The notes under the pieces are model-generated. The model was not told the DNA's origin and did not search any database. It was given only the letters and a program-made list of their open reading frames with translations. From RH-AL1 sp965214415 (GTDB lineage: Bacteria; Pseudomonadota; Alphaproteobacteria; Rhizobiales; Beijerinckiaceae), in NCBI GenBank assembly GCA_965214415.1, contig CBDCBQ010000003.1:2294001-2358000 (forward strand): a stretch of 64,000 nucleotides of DNA, given 5' to 3'. Positions 17,447-26,887 of this stretch are shown one piece after another; position 1 is the stretch's first letter; each line of letters starts with the position of its first letter. The position numbers and the translations under genes were made by a program.

Positions 17447-19237
17447 TCAGAACGCCGCCTCGTCCATCTCCATCATCGAGGCCTTGCCGGACTTGACCGC
17501 GGCAAAGAGCCCAGCCGTCTCCGGCAGGATGCGATCGAAGAAGAAGCGCGCGGTCGTGAGCTTCGCCTTGTAGAACGCAGCATCGCCGTTGGCCTGCGGC
17601 AGCTTGGCGGCGGCGATCTTCGCCATCCGCGCCCAGAGGTAGCCGAGCGCGACAAGCCCGAACAGCCGCAGGTAATCGGTCGCCGCGGCGCCCGCTTCCT
17701 CCGGGTCGCGCATGCCGGCCTGGGCGATGTGCCCGGTCGCCAGTTGCAGCGCGCCGAACGCCTTCTCGAGCCGCTTCACGTGATCGCCGATCGCCTCGTC
17801 GGCCTTGTTCGTCTCGATGAACTCGGCCACGGGATGGAAGAACGAGCGCAGGTAGCGCCCGGCATGCGCGCCGAGCTTGCGACCGACGAGATCGAGCGCC
17901 TGGATGCCGTTGGTGCCTTCGTAGATCATCGCGATGCGCGCGTCGCGAACATATTGCTCCATACCATGGTCGCGGATGTAGCCATGGCCACCGTAGACCT
18001 GCAGCCCGCGATTGGTGTTCTCGAAGCCGAAGTCAGTGAACATCGACTTCACGACAGGCGTCATCAGCGCCAAGAAGTCCTCGGCATCCTGACGGGCCTG
18101 CGGATCGTTGGCCTTCTCGGAGCGGTCGAGCGCGCGCGCGACCCAGCCCGATAGGGCGCGACACCCTTCCGTCTCGGCGCGCATGCGCATCAAATTACGA
18201 CGCACGTCCGGGTGGACGATGATCGGATCGGCCGCCTTGTCGGGATGCTTGGCACCCGACAGCGAGCGGCCCTGGATGCGCTCCTTGGCGTAGACGACCG
18301 CGCTCTGATAGGCCGCCTCGGCGATGCCGAGCCCCTGGATGCCGACCGACAGGCGCTCCGAGTTCATCATCGAGAACATGCCCTGCATGCCCTTGTTGGG
18401 CAGACCCACCATCCAGCCCTGGGCGTCGTCGAAATTGATCTGACAGGTGGCCGAGGCCTTGATGCCCATCTTGTGCTCGATGCCGGCGGTCGAGACCCCG
18501 TTGCGGGCGCCGGGCCTGCCATCCGCGCCCGGCAGCAGCTTGGGCACGATGAAGAGCGAGATGCCCTTGACGCCCTTCGGCGCATCCGGCGTGCGGGCAA
18601 GCACCAGGTGGATGATGTTTTCCGTCAAATCATGATCGCCGGACGAGATGAAGATCTTCGACCCGGTGAGCTGGAAGCTGCCGTCCTCGTTGGGCACGGC
18701 CTTGGTGCGCAGCATGCCGAGATCGGTGCCGCAGTGCGGCTCGGTCAGGCACATCGTGCCGCCCCAGGTTCCGTCGACCATCTTCGGCAGGAAGCGGTCC
18801 TTCAGCTCGTCGGACGCATGCTTCTCGATCGCGATCGTCGCGCCATGCGTCAGCCCGGGATAGAGGCCAAACGCCATGTTGGCCGAGCACAGCATCTCCT
18901 CGACCTGCTTGGCGAGGCTCTCCGGCAGTCCCTGGCCGCCATATTTCGGGTCGGCATTGAGGGAGGTCCAACCACCTTCGCGAAACAGCTTGTAGGCCTC
19001 GGGGAAGCCCTTGGGCGTGCGCACGACACCGTTCTCGTAGTGGCACCCTTCGGCATCGCCCGTCGCGTTGAGCGGCAGCAGCACCTCCTCGGCGACCTTT
19101 GCCGCCTCCTCGAGAATGGTCTCGCAGAGATCGGCGGTCGCGTCCTCGAAGCCGAGTTCGTTCGTCAGTTCCTCGGTGCCGTACATTTCCTGCAGGACGA
19201 AGCGCATGTCGCGCAGCGGGGCCTTGTAGGTTTGCAT
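17447..19237 (-). CDS. Acyl-CoA dehydrogenase, long (DmdC/FadE-like) type
   Basis: A 596-residue acyl-CoA dehydrogenase with the extra C-terminal helical domain. Key stretches are TMCLTEPHCGTDLGMLRTKA, LTGSKIFISSGDHDLTE, and QVYGGHGYIRDHGMEQYVRD. The catalytic Glu is near 440 in MIYEGTNGIQALDLVGRK. The N-terminal MQTYKAPLRDMRFVLQE is the usual start of the FadE-like subfamily paired with FadN-type operons. It is the last gene of the fad operon, 40 bases after the hydroxyacyl-CoA dehydrogenase stop, with a clear site (aggag) before its ATG. It performs the first oxidation of the beta-oxidation spiral. Confidence 0.94.
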   Translation of the reverse strand: MQTYKAPLRDMRFVLQEMYGTEELTNELGFEDATADLCETILEEAAKVAEEVLLPLNATGDAEGCHYENGVVRTPKGFPEAYKLFREGGWTSLNADPKYGGQGLPESLAKQVEEMLCSANMAFGLYPGLTHGATIAIEKHASDELKDRFLPKMVDGTWGGTMCLTEPHCGTDLGMLRTKAVPNEDGSFQLTGSKIFISSGDHDLTENIIHLVLARTPDAPKGVKGISLFIVPKLLPGADGRPGARNGVSTAGIEHKMGIKASATCQINFDDAQGWMVGLPNKGMQGMFSMMNSERLSVGIQGLGIAEAAYQSAVVYAKERIQGRSLSGAKHPDKAADPIIVHPDVRRNLMRMRAETEGCRALSGWVARALDRSEKANDPQARQDAEDFLALMTPVVKSMFTDFGFENTNRGLQVYGGHGYIRDHGMEQYVRDARIAMIYEGTNGIQALDLVGRKLGAHAGRYLRSFFHPVAEFIETNKADEAIGDHVKRLEKAFGALQLATGHIAQAGMRDPEEAGAAATDYLRLFGLVALGYLWARMAKIAAAKLPQANGDAAFYKAKLTTARFFFDRILPETAGLFAAVKSGKASMMEMDEAAF

Positions 19238-19277
19238 CTCGTACTACTCCTGTCTGGAGACCAATTGCACCAAAGCA

Positions 19278-21626
19278 TCAATTGCGAAGAGGTTTGCCGG
19301 TCTCGAGCGTGTGCTCGATGCGGGCCAACGTCGCCGGGGTTTTGAGAAGGCGCATGAAGTGCTTGCGCTCGAGGCGCAGGATGTCGTCCTCGCCGAGGTC
19401 GTCGATCGGATCGCATGGACCGCCCGAGAGCACCTCGGCGAGGCCGCCGGCGACCGTCACGTCGTGCTTCGTGGCGAGGCCGCGACGATGGAAGCCGGCG
19501 ACGGCGCCATCCATGCCGACGCGCCCCGCCGCGCCGGGCAGCTTCAATGTCACCGGTTCCGGTGGCCTGTAGCCCTCGACGAGCGACAGCGCCTTCGCCT
19601 TCGCGTCCGCCAGCAGGCGATAGCGGTTCATCGAGATCGCGTCGCCCTCGCGCAAGATCAGCATGTCCCTGGCCTGCGCCGCCGACTTCGAGACGGTCGC
19701 GGTCGAGACCATCTCGAAGACCTTGGCCGCCGCCGGCATCGGGCCGCGTGGGAACTTCTTGTTGGTTTGCCAGCGCACCAGCATTTCCTTGCAGCCGCCC
19801 CAGCCCGGCAGCAGGCCGACGCCGCACTCGACGAGGCCCGCGTATGTCTCGGCATGCGCCTGAACGGCATCCGAATGCAGCAGGATTTCGCAGCCGCCGC
19901 CGAGCGCCATGCCGGCCGGCGCCGACACGACCGGGAACGGCGCGTATTTCATCGCCTTCAGCGTATCCTGGCCGATCGCCACCGTCTGCTCGATCTGCTG
20001 CCAGGCGGCGATGTTGGCCGCGAACAGGGCGAGGCCCAGGTTCGCGCCGACCGTGAAGTTCGAGCCCTCGTTGTAGATCACGAGCGCCTTCATCTTGTCT
20101 TTCACGAGCTTGATCGACTGGTGCAGCAGCGCCATGATCTGATCGTCGATCGAATTCGACTTCGAGGTGAACTCGAGGCAGGCGACGCCATCGCCGATGT
20201 CCCACAGCGACGCCGACGCGTTCTTCAGGAGCGGCTTCGCATTGAGCTTGATGTCCTCGAGCAGCAGCACGCCGTCGGGACGCACCAGGTCGTGGTAGGC
20301 GCCGTCGAGCCCGAAGAACCGCCGCTTGCCGTTCTCGATGCGGTAGAAGCTTTGCTCACCCACCTTTGCCAGGATCGGCGGTACGGCGATGCCGTCCTCC
20401 GCGAGGGCCTTGGCGAGCCAGGCAGGGCCGATCTTGTCGATCAGTTCGAACGGGCCGAGCTTCCAGTTGTAGCCGAGCCGCATCGCCTCGTCGATCGCGA
20501 CGATCTCCTCGGCCGCTTCCGGCACCAGGCTCGCCGCATAGGACAGCACCCGGCCCATGACGTTCCAGGCGTAGCGCCCGACCTTCGACTTCGACGCCAT
20601 CAGCCCGCGCAGGTTCTTCTCCGCGCCCTTCAGCTCGCCGATCTCCGGCGCCTGCACGGCGAGATACTCGCCCGACGTCAGATTGATCGCCTGCTTGTCC
20701 TTGCGGCCATTCGACTTGTCGATGCGGTAGAAGCCGCCCTTGCCCTTGCGCCCGGTGTAGCCGTCCTTGATCATCTTGGTGATCAGCGGCACGTCGCGAT
20801 TGACCGCGTGGAACGCGTCCGACTTCGGCAGCAGGCCGGCGAGACTCGCGTTGATGTGCGGTCCGAGATCGATGCCGACGAGATCGAGCAGGCCGAAGAT
20901 GCCGGTCTTCGGGATACCGAGCGGGCGCCCCATCACGGCATCCGCCTCCTCGATGGTAAGGCCGCCATCGATCGCCTCGAGAATGCCGGCCTGCATCCAG
21001 TAGATCCCCAAACGGTTGGCGATGAAACCGGGGCTATCCTTGCAGGCGACGATGCTCTTGCCCATCGCCACGTCGGCGAAACGCGAGACCATCTCGACGA
21101 GGGCAGGATCGCTGTGCGGGCCGGCGACGACCTCGAGCAGGCGCATGTAGCGCGGCGGGTTGAAGAAATGCGTGATCAGGAAATCGCGCTTGAAGGCGTC
21201 GGGCATGCCCTCGACGAGCGAGCCGAGCGGGATCGTCGAGGTGTTCGACGAGATCGGCGTGCCCGGCCGGCGCACCGCGTCGAGCTTGCGGTAGAGATCC
21301 TGCTTGATGTCGAGCCGTTCGATGATCACCTCGACGATCCAGTCGCACTCGGCGACCTTGGCGAGGTCGTCCTCGAGATTGCCGATTGTGATCAGCTTGG
21401 CGGCGCGCTCCGACATGAACGGCGCCGGCTCGGTCTTCAGCATCTTGGCGACCGCGCCCGCCGCGACCGAATTGCGGTCTTGTGCATCCTTCGGCACGAT
21501 ATCGAGCAGCAGCACCGGCACGCCGGCGTTCGCGACCTGCGCGGCGATGCCGGCGCCCATCACGCCGGAGCCGAGGACGGCGACTCGCTTGATTGAGTCC
21601 TGCTTGATCTGTTTGGTCTCCGACAT
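19278..21626 (-). CDS. 3-hydroxyacyl-CoA dehydrogenase/enoyl-CoA hydratase, FadN-type
   Basis: A 782-residue bifunctional beta-oxidation protein with the dehydrogenase first. The NAD motif GSGVMGAG is at 19-26, and the catalytic His lies in THFFNPPRYMRLLEVV. The C-terminal part is a crotonase domain with the oxyanion segment GMALGGGCEI near 573-582 and CGVGLLPGWGG. This order matches Bacillus FadN and its alphaproteobacterial relatives, not E. coli FadB, where the hydratase comes first. The start codon shares one base with the thiolase stop (TGATG), indicating translational coupling and a matched FadN-FadA complex. An in-frame start at 21674 inside the thiolase is less likely. Confidence 0.93.
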   Translation of the reverse strand: MSETKQIKQDSIKRVAVLGSGVMGAGIAAQVANAGVPVLLLDIVPKDAQDRNSVAAGAVAKMLKTEPAPFMSERAAKLITIGNLEDDLAKVAECDWIVEVIIERLDIKQDLYRKLDAVRRPGTPISSNTSTIPLGSLVEGMPDAFKRDFLITHFFNPPRYMRLLEVVAGPHSDPALVEMVSRFADVAMGKSIVACKDSPGFIANRLGIYWMQAGILEAIDGGLTIEEADAVMGRPLGIPKTGIFGLLDLVGIDLGPHINASLAGLLPKSDAFHAVNRDVPLITKMIKDGYTGRKGKGGFYRIDKSNGRKDKQAINLTSGEYLAVQAPEIGELKGAEKNLRGLMASKSKVGRYAWNVMGRVLSYAASLVPEAAEEIVAIDEAMRLGYNWKLGPFELIDKIGPAWLAKALAEDGIAVPPILAKVGEQSFYRIENGKRRFFGLDGAYHDLVRPDGVLLLEDIKLNAKPLLKNASASLWDIGDGVACLEFTSKSNSIDDQIMALLHQSIKLVKDKMKALVIYNEGSNFTVGANLGLALFAANIAAWQQIEQTVAIGQDTLKAMKYAPFPVVSAPAGMALGGGCEILLHSDAVQAHAETYAGLVECGVGLLPGWGGCKEMLVRWQTNKKFPRGPMPAAAKVFEMVSTATVSKSAAQARDMLILREGDAISMNRYRLLADAKAKALSLVEGYRPPEPVTLKLPGAAGRVGMDGAVAGFHRRGLATKHDVTVAGGLAEVLSGGPCDPIDDLGEDDILRLERKHFMRLLKTPATLARIEHTLETGKPLRN

Positions 21627-22762
21627 CACAGGCGCTCCATGATCGTGGCGATGCCCTGGCCGCCGCCGATGCATTGGGTGGCGAGCGCGTAACGGCCGCC
21701 CTCTCGCTTCAGCAGGCTCGCGGCCTTGCCGGTGATGCGCGCGCCGGTGGCGCCGAGCGGATGGCCGAGCGCGAGCGCGCCACCGTCGAGGTTGAGGGTC
21801 TCGTCGCGGATCCCGAGCTCCTTCATGCAGGCGAGCGCCTGCGCGGCGAACGCCTCGTTCAGCTCGACGACGTCGATCTTGCCGATGTCGATATTGGCGC
21901 GCTTCAGCGCCTTGCGCGTCGCGGCGACGGGGCCGATGCCCATGATGTCCGGCTCGCAGCCCGAGACGGCGACGGCGGCGAGGCGCGCCAGCGGCTCGAG
22001 GTTGTGACGCCTGGCGAACTCCTCGCTGCAGACGAGCACGGCGGCGGCGCCATCGGTCAGCGGCGACGAGGTGCCGGCGGTGACCGCGCCCTCGGCGCTG
22101 AACGCGGGCTTCAGCCCGGCCAGCGCCTCCTTGTTGGTCTCCGCACGGATGCAGCCGTCCTTGTCGACGGCGGCGCCGTTGGTGTGGATCGGCACGATCT
22201 CGGCCGCGAGCCTGCCGTCCGCCTGCGCGGCGGCGGCGCGCTGATGGCTGCGCACCGCCAGCTCCTCCTGCGCGGCGCGCGTGATCTGCCAGCGGCGCGA
22301 GACGTTCTCGGCGGTGTCGCCCATGCCCATGTAGGCGCCGGGCTGCTTGGCGTTCAGCGCCGGGTTCGGCATCGGGTTGTAGCCGCCCATCGGGATGCGG
22401 GTCATGCTCTCGACGCCGGCGCAGATGAAGGCGTCGCCGGCGCCGATGCCGATCTGGCCGGCGGCGATGTGGATCGCGTGCATCGAGGAGCCACAGAACC
22501 GGTTGACGGTGACGCCGCCGACCGACAGCGGCAGGTCGGCGTGCAGCGCGACGAGGCGGGCCATGTTGAGGCCCTGCTCGGCCTCGGGAAACGCGCAGCC
22601 GAGGATCAGGTCCTCGATCTCGTTGGGGTCGATACCGGTGCGCTGCACCAGCGCGCGCACGACGTCGGCGACGAGGTCGTCCGGGCGGACCCGCGTCAGC
22701 GCGCCCTTCTTGGCGAGGGTGAAGGGGGACCGGGCGTAGCCCGCGATCACGATGTTCTGCAT
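21626..22762 (-). CDS. fadA: Acetyl-CoA C-acyltransferase (FadA-type thiolase)
   Basis: A 378-residue thiolase. The nucleophile Cys90 lies in VNRFCGSSMHA, followed by NEAFAAQ, the His of LALGHPLGATGAR, and the second Cys in TQCIGGGQG. It completes each beta-oxidation turn by releasing acetyl-CoA. It lies between the MerR regulator (10-base gap) and the FadN-type enzyme (one-base overlap). Its ribosome binding site overlaps the stop codon of the regulator gene (TGAGG). This layout fits a structural role in a FadA-FadN complex for long-chain substrates. Confidence 0.94.
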   Translation of the reverse strand: MQNIVIAGYARSPFTLAKKGALTRVRPDDLVADVVRALVQRTGIDPNEIEDLILGCAFPEAEQGLNMARLVALHADLPLSVGGVTVNRFCGSSMHAIHIAAGQIGIGAGDAFICAGVESMTRIPMGGYNPMPNPALNAKQPGAYMGMGDTAENVSRRWQITRAAQEELAVRSHQRAAAAQADGRLAAEIVPIHTNGAAVDKDGCIRAETNKEALAGLKPAFSAEGAVTAGTSSPLTDGAAAVLVCSEEFARRHNLEPLARLAAVAVSGCEPDIMGIGPVAATRKALKRANIDIGKIDVVELNEAFAAQALACMKELGIRDETLNLDGGALALGHPLGATGARITGKAASLLKREGGRYALATQCIGGGQGIATIMERL

Positions 22763-22772
22763 GATGGAATCC

Positions 22773-23288
22773 TCAGCTCGCCGGTGTCGTCAAGGCGGAT
22801 GGTTGGGGGTTTGACTTGTCGCGCCGGGCGTCGGCCTTGGCGAGGAGCGCCCGGGCATCGCGTTCGAGATCGTCGAGCCCGTCGAGCGCGTCGACGATGG
22901 CGTCTCGCTTGTCCTCGAGTTCGCGGCGGCGGTCGCCGATTCGCTCGAGCAACGCGCGGGTTTGCGTGATCTGGCGCGGGTCCGCGTCGTAGAGGTCGAG
23001 GTAATCCTTGATTTCGCGCAGGCTGAAGCCGAGCCGTTTGCCACGCAGGATCAGGATCAGGCGCGCCCGCTCGCGCGCGGTGTAGACGCGCGTGGCGCCG
23101 ACGCGACGCGGCGTGATCAGGCCTTTGTCCTCGTAGAAGCGCAGCGCCCGCGCCGTGATGCCGAGCTGGCGGGCGAGATCGGTCACCATCACGAGCGTCT
23201 CGTCGGCGCTCTTTCGGGCGCGCGCGGGGCGTGAGGGTTCGGTATCGAACATGGTCGTGGCAATCGTCATGGGCTGGGGTACGTCCAT
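22773..23288 (-). CDS. MerR-family transcriptional regulator inside the fad operon
   Basis: A 171-residue MerR-type regulator. The winged-helix domain starts at about residue 34, with VTDLARQLGITARALRFYEDKGLITPRR and the wing GATRVYTARERARL. A basic dimerisation helix and a Lys/Asp-rich coiled coil complete it. No Cys-rich metal site is present, so it is more like the LiuR-type MerR regulators of acyl-CoA catabolism, which sense CoA esters or fatty acids. The ATG at 23288 shares one base with the ligase stop (TGATG); a second ATG at 23270 is possible. It is probably the local regulator of the operon that contains it. Confidence 0.88.
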   Translation of the reverse strand: MDVPQPMTIATTMFDTEPSRPARARKSADETLVMVTDLARQLGITARALRFYEDKGLITPRRVGATRVYTARERARLILILRGKRLGFSLREIKDYLDLYDADPRQITQTRALLERIGDRRRELEDKRDAIVDALDGLDDLERDARALLAKADARRDKSNPQPSALTTPAS

Positions 23289-24976
23289 CAGGCGGCCGCC
23301 CGCGAAGCGGCGGCTTCCTCGGCGATCAGCTCCTTTTTCGAAAGCTTGCCGATCGCGGTCTTGGGCAGCGTCTCGCGGATCTCGATGTCCTTCGGCAGCT
23401 CGATCTTCGAGAGATAGCCCTCGAGAAAGCTCTTCAGCGTGTCGGGCGTCGCCGTCGCGCCGGGGCGCAGCACCACGAAAGCCTTCGGCGCCTGGCCGCG
23501 ATAGGAATCGCCAATGCCGATGACCACCGCCTCCGCGATCTCGGGATGCTGGTAGAGCGCGTCCTCGATCACGCGCGGATAGACGTTGTAGCCGCCGCAC
23601 AGGATCAGATCCTTGATGCGATCGACGATGAACAGATAGCCGTCCTCGTCGAGATAGCCGATATCGCCGGTCCGCAGCCCGTGCGCGTCGAGCACGTCGG
23701 CCGTCGCCTCCGGCCTATTCCAATAGCCCTTCATCACCTGCGGGCCGCGCACGACGATCTCGCCCCTCTCGCCGATCGGCATCAGCGCGCGCGTGGCCGG
23801 ATCGCGGATCTCGATGATCGTGCCGGGGATCGCCGGCCCGACGGACCCGTTCTTCGCGCGCGTCTTCGGATTGCAGGAGACGCAGGGCGAGGTCTCGCTG
23901 AGGCCGTAGCCCTCGACGAGGGACGCGCCGGTCAGCGCGCGGAACTGCTCGGCGATCTCCTTCGGCAGCGGCGCGCCGCCGGAGATGCACAGCTCGACGC
24001 AGGAGAGGTCGCGCTTCTCCTTCTCCGCCAGCTTGGCGATCGCCCCGTAGATCGTCGGCACGGCGGGAAACACGGTCGGCTTCGTCGCCAGCAGCGCCTT
24101 CAACGTCGCCTTCAGATCGTAACGCGGCAGCAGCACCATCTCGGCCGCGATCTCGATCGCGTAGTTCATGACGACCGTCATCGCGAACACGTGGAACAGC
24201 GGCAGCACGCCAAGCACACGTTCGACGCCCATCTTTCGCGACGGATCGTAGGCGACGTTCTGCGCGCTGTTGGCGACGATATTGCCGTGCGTGAGCATCG
24301 CGCCCTTCGGCACGCCCGTCGTCCCGCCGGTGTATTGCAGCACCGCGAGATCCTCCGCCGTCACCTCGACCGGACGGACCGGGTCGCGCGTCGCCAGCAG
24401 CGTCGCGAACGCGACATGCCGCCCATCCTTCGGCAGCCGCGCGATCTGCTTGCGCTTGAAAAGCTTGTAGAGCGCCGCCTTGGGTCGCGGCAGGGCCTCG
24501 GCGAGCGGGCACAGCACGATGTGCGTGAGGCCGGAGCGCTCGGCGATCGCCGTGACCTTGTCGTGCACGCCGGGAATGTCGATGACGAACATCACGCGGG
24601 TGCCGGAATCGCGAACCTGATGCTCGAGTTCGCGCTCCACGTAGAGCGGATTGTAGTTGACGATGACGGCGCCGATCTTGAGCACGGCGTAATAGGCGAT
24701 CACAAAAAACGGGGTGTTGGGAAGACAGAGCCCGACCCGGTCCCCCTTGCCGACGCCGAGCCGCTGCAGGCCGGCAGCGACATGCTCGACGCGATGCGCC
24801 AGCTCGGCATAGGTCACGCGGCGGCCGAGAAAGTCGATCGCCGGACGGTCGCCGTGCTGCTTTGCGGCCCGGTCGAGCAAATCCGAGGCGACGCGCGCCC
24901 AGACGACGAGATCGGCCATCCCGCTGGCGCCCACGTGCCCGAGCGGCTCGGAGGTCATGGCTGTCGACGTCACCAC
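23288..24976 (-). CDS. fadD: Long-chain fatty acid-CoA ligase (FadD-type)
   Basis: A 562-residue ANL-superfamily adenylate-forming ligase. The AMP-binding P-loop is YTGGTTGVPKGAML. Further motifs are GYGLSETSP, the hinge region TGDIGYLDEDGYLFIVDRIKD, and a C-terminal catalytic Lys in TAIGKLSKKEL. It activates fatty acids to acyl-CoA and is the first gene of the beta-oxidation operon. The tandem GTG codons at 24979/24976 follow a strong site (ggaggg); 24976 is used here, with an ATG at 24958 as an alternative. Chain-length range is inferred from overall similarity to FadD. Confidence 0.92.
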   Translation of the reverse strand: MVTSTAMTSEPLGHVGASGMADLVVWARVASDLLDRAAKQHGDRPAIDFLGRRVTYAELAHRVEHVAAGLQRLGVGKGDRVGLCLPNTPFFVIAYYAVLKIGAVIVNYNPLYVERELEHQVRDSGTRVMFVIDIPGVHDKVTAIAERSGLTHIVLCPLAEALPRPKAALYKLFKRKQIARLPKDGRHVAFATLLATRDPVRPVEVTAEDLAVLQYTGGTTGVPKGAMLTHGNIVANSAQNVAYDPSRKMGVERVLGVLPLFHVFAMTVVMNYAIEIAAEMVLLPRYDLKATLKALLATKPTVFPAVPTIYGAIAKLAEKEKRDLSCVELCISGGAPLPKEIAEQFRALTGASLVEGYGLSETSPCVSCNPKTRAKNGSVGPAIPGTIIEIRDPATRALMPIGERGEIVVRGPQVMKGYWNRPEATADVLDAHGLRTGDIGYLDEDGYLFIVDRIKDLILCGGYNVYPRVIEDALYQHPEIAEAVVIGIGDSYRGQAPKAFVVLRPGATATPDTLKSFLEGYLSKIELPKDIEIRETLPKTAIGKLSKKELIAEEAAASRAAA

Positions 24977-25023
24977 TTACCCTCCAATCGCAAGCGCTGG
25001 CGTTGCCATACCGCTTAGAAGAT

Positions 25024-25047
25024 GAGGTTCACCTATACGGTAGGGTA
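25024..25047 (-). promoter_or_regulatory. Candidate operator upstream of the fad operon
   Basis: On the operon strand the segment begins TACCCTACCGT and includes CCTA-N5-TAGG, about 50 bases before the ligase start. A wider dyad ACCTA-N10-TAGGT spans 25031-25050. It shares TACCnTACCGT with the element upstream of gcdH. MerR-family activators bind dyads between -35 and -10, so this is a natural candidate for autoregulation by the operon's own MerR protein. Confidence 0.42.
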
Positions 25048-25115
25048 GGTAGCGCCGATCGCCCCATTTGAAAAGGGCTTGGTCTCAGCCTTTCGTACGA
25101 GCGGACCGGAAAAAT

Positions 25116-26111
25116 TCAGCGCGACGGGCTTGCCCCCGCTGTCCACGCCGCCGCGCCCATGCGCCCGGCGACCGAGATGATGAGCTGCGCCGCCCGCTCG
25201 GTCGCGGTGATCGGCAGCATGTGTCCACCGTTCTCGATGAGATCGAGCGTGAGGCCCGGCACCTCGGCGAGCATCGGCTCGCCCTGGACCTTGTGGTCGA
25301 GCACACGATCGGCGGTGCCGTAGAGAATGCCGACAGGTATGGCGAGATCCGGGTAACGCGCGGCCATGCCCTCGAGGTCGTCTTGCACCGCCACCATGTC
25401 GGAGGAGGCCGAATAGAACGCCTTCGGCCGCAGCCCCAGCAGGCCGCCGCCCCGCGTGCCGAAGTCGGCCGGCACGGCATCCGGCGCGAAGATCTCGCGC
25501 AGCGCGGCCGGGCCGTTGCGGATCGTCGCGGGGATGGCGAGCGTCCAGGCCACGATGCGGCGCATCACCGGTGACGCGATCGCGAGCCGGCTCAGGGAGG
25601 GCGGCACGTCGCTCTGCAGATGCGTCAGCGGCGCGATCAGCGCGACGCCGCCGACCTGCGCGGGATGATCGAGCGCGGTCGCGAGCACCACGGCGCCGCC
25701 GAGCGAATGACCAACGAGCAACGGGCGCTCGAGACCGAGTTTTTCGATGAAGGCGGCGACCACGTCGGCCTGCGCCGTCAGCCGAGCCGAGGCGCCGGGC
25801 TTGCGTTCCGAGTAGCCGGCGCCGGGCCGGTCCATGAAGATGACGCGGTAGTCTTTTCGCAGCCGCTCGCGCAGCGCGTAGGTCAGATGCTGCATCTGCC
25901 CCGCGAGACCGTGCAGAAAGACGATGGCCGGGCCCGTGCCTTCGTCGAGGTAGTGGATGCGCGTCCCCTCGATGTCGACGAAGCGCCCGATCGGCGGCAC
26001 GGCCTTCTCGACGCGCCCCGCCGTCCAGGCCGAGAACAGGACGAGGCCGCCGATCAGCGCGACCGGGAGCGCGACGAGGAGGATGACGAGCCACGGAAGG
26101 GCGGTGAGCAT
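25116..26111 (-). CDS. Membrane-anchored alpha/beta hydrolase
   Basis: A 331-residue alpha/beta hydrolase. An N-terminal transmembrane segment (about 5-30) is followed by the oxyanion motif FLHGLAG. The nucleophile Ser136 lies in VGHSLGGAV, Asp268 in YGTADRVLD and His297 in NGGHMLP. It looks like a lipase or esterase held on the periplasmic or cytoplasmic face of the inner membrane. It is upstream of the ligase operon on the same strand, so it could supply free fatty acids to it. The gap of about 140 bases holds the likely operon promoter. Substrate is not determinable. Confidence 0.87.
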   Translation of the reverse strand: MLTALPWLVILLVALPVALIGGLVLFSAWTAGRVEKAVPPIGRFVDIEGTRIHYLDEGTGPAIVFLHGLAGQMQHLTYALRERLRKDYRVIFMDRPGAGYSERKPGASARLTAQADVVAAFIEKLGLERPLLVGHSLGGAVVLATALDHPAQVGGVALIAPLTHLQSDVPPSLSRLAIASPVMRRIVAWTLAIPATIRNGPAALREIFAPDAVPADFGTRGGGLLGLRPKAFYSASSDMVAVQDDLEGMAARYPDLAIPVGILYGTADRVLDHKVQGEPMLAEVPGLTLDLIENGGHMLPITATERAAQLIISVAGRMGAAAWTAGASPSR

Positions 26112-26167
26112 ACGGGGATGGTCCTTTCGGCGGAGCCATGTGGTCCGCGAGGCAACGCGACGGGCGC

Positions 26168-26887
26168 TTACGGGATGCGTGGCGCCTTGGCCAGTGCCGA
26201 CCAGCCGAATTCGAGCAGCGGGCGGCCGGCCTCCGCGAAGGCGACGATGTCGTCGACGAGCTCGGGCCGTCGCAGCGTGTCCAACAACAGGGTTTGGCTC
26301 ACAACGAAGGATTTCAGGCGGATCGCATCCGCCACTGGTCCGACCGCGTCCGCGTCGTAACCCTTGGGCAAGCGCACCAGCGCGCTCTCGCGCGCGAGGG
26401 CCAGCGTCTTGCGGGCAAGCGTGGTCTCGACGTCCTGCCATCGTCGCGGGCTCGCGACGATCGCATCGCGCAACGCGGCGAGTTGCGGCGGCTCGGGCAT
26501 GTGGAAGCCGAGCGCGACGAACGGGCCGGCCGGATCGATGTGCAGGTAGAGCAGGCCCGGCGCGCTTTTCGTGCCGTCGCGCGTCAGCACGGCGCCGACA
26601 TGCGTCTTGTAGGGGCTCTTGTCCTTCGAGAAACGAATGTCGCGGTTGAGACGGAACACCGACCGCCTCGGGTCGCCGCGCAGCGGCATCTCGCCGACCT
26701 CGAAGGCGAAGGAGAGGGCGGCGACGAGGCCCCGCAGCGGTTGCAGGACCTGCGTGTCGTAGGTCGATCGATTGGCGTCGAACCATGCCTTTGTCTGGTT
26801 CGCCGCCAGATCGCGAAGGAAATCCACCCAATGTGGACCGAAGCCCGCGAAGACGGCAGGGGCTGGCTGGTCCGCACGTTTCACCAT
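26168..26887 (-). CDS. DUF2461 family protein
   Basis: A 239-residue protein of the DUF2461/TIGR02453 family, function unknown. The typical opening FAGFGPHWVDFLRDLAANQTKAWFDANR is seen, followed by the family's central SVFRLNRDIRFSKDKSPYKTH and YLHIDPAGPFVALGFHMPEP. The ATG at 26887 gives the usual length. The open frame continues upstream only to a TTG at 26923. It precedes the alpha/beta hydrolase by 56 bases on the same strand and may share its transcript. Confidence 0.85.
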   Translation of the reverse strand: MVKRADQPAPAVFAGFGPHWVDFLRDLAANQTKAWFDANRSTYDTQVLQPLRGLVAALSFAFEVGEMPLRGDPRRSVFRLNRDIRFSKDKSPYKTHVGAVLTRDGTKSAPGLLYLHIDPAGPFVALGFHMPEPPQLAALRDAIVASPRRWQDVETTLARKTLALARESALVRLPKGYDADAVGPVADAIRLKSFVVSQTLLLDTLRRPELVDDIVAFAEAGRPLLEFGWSALAKAPRIP

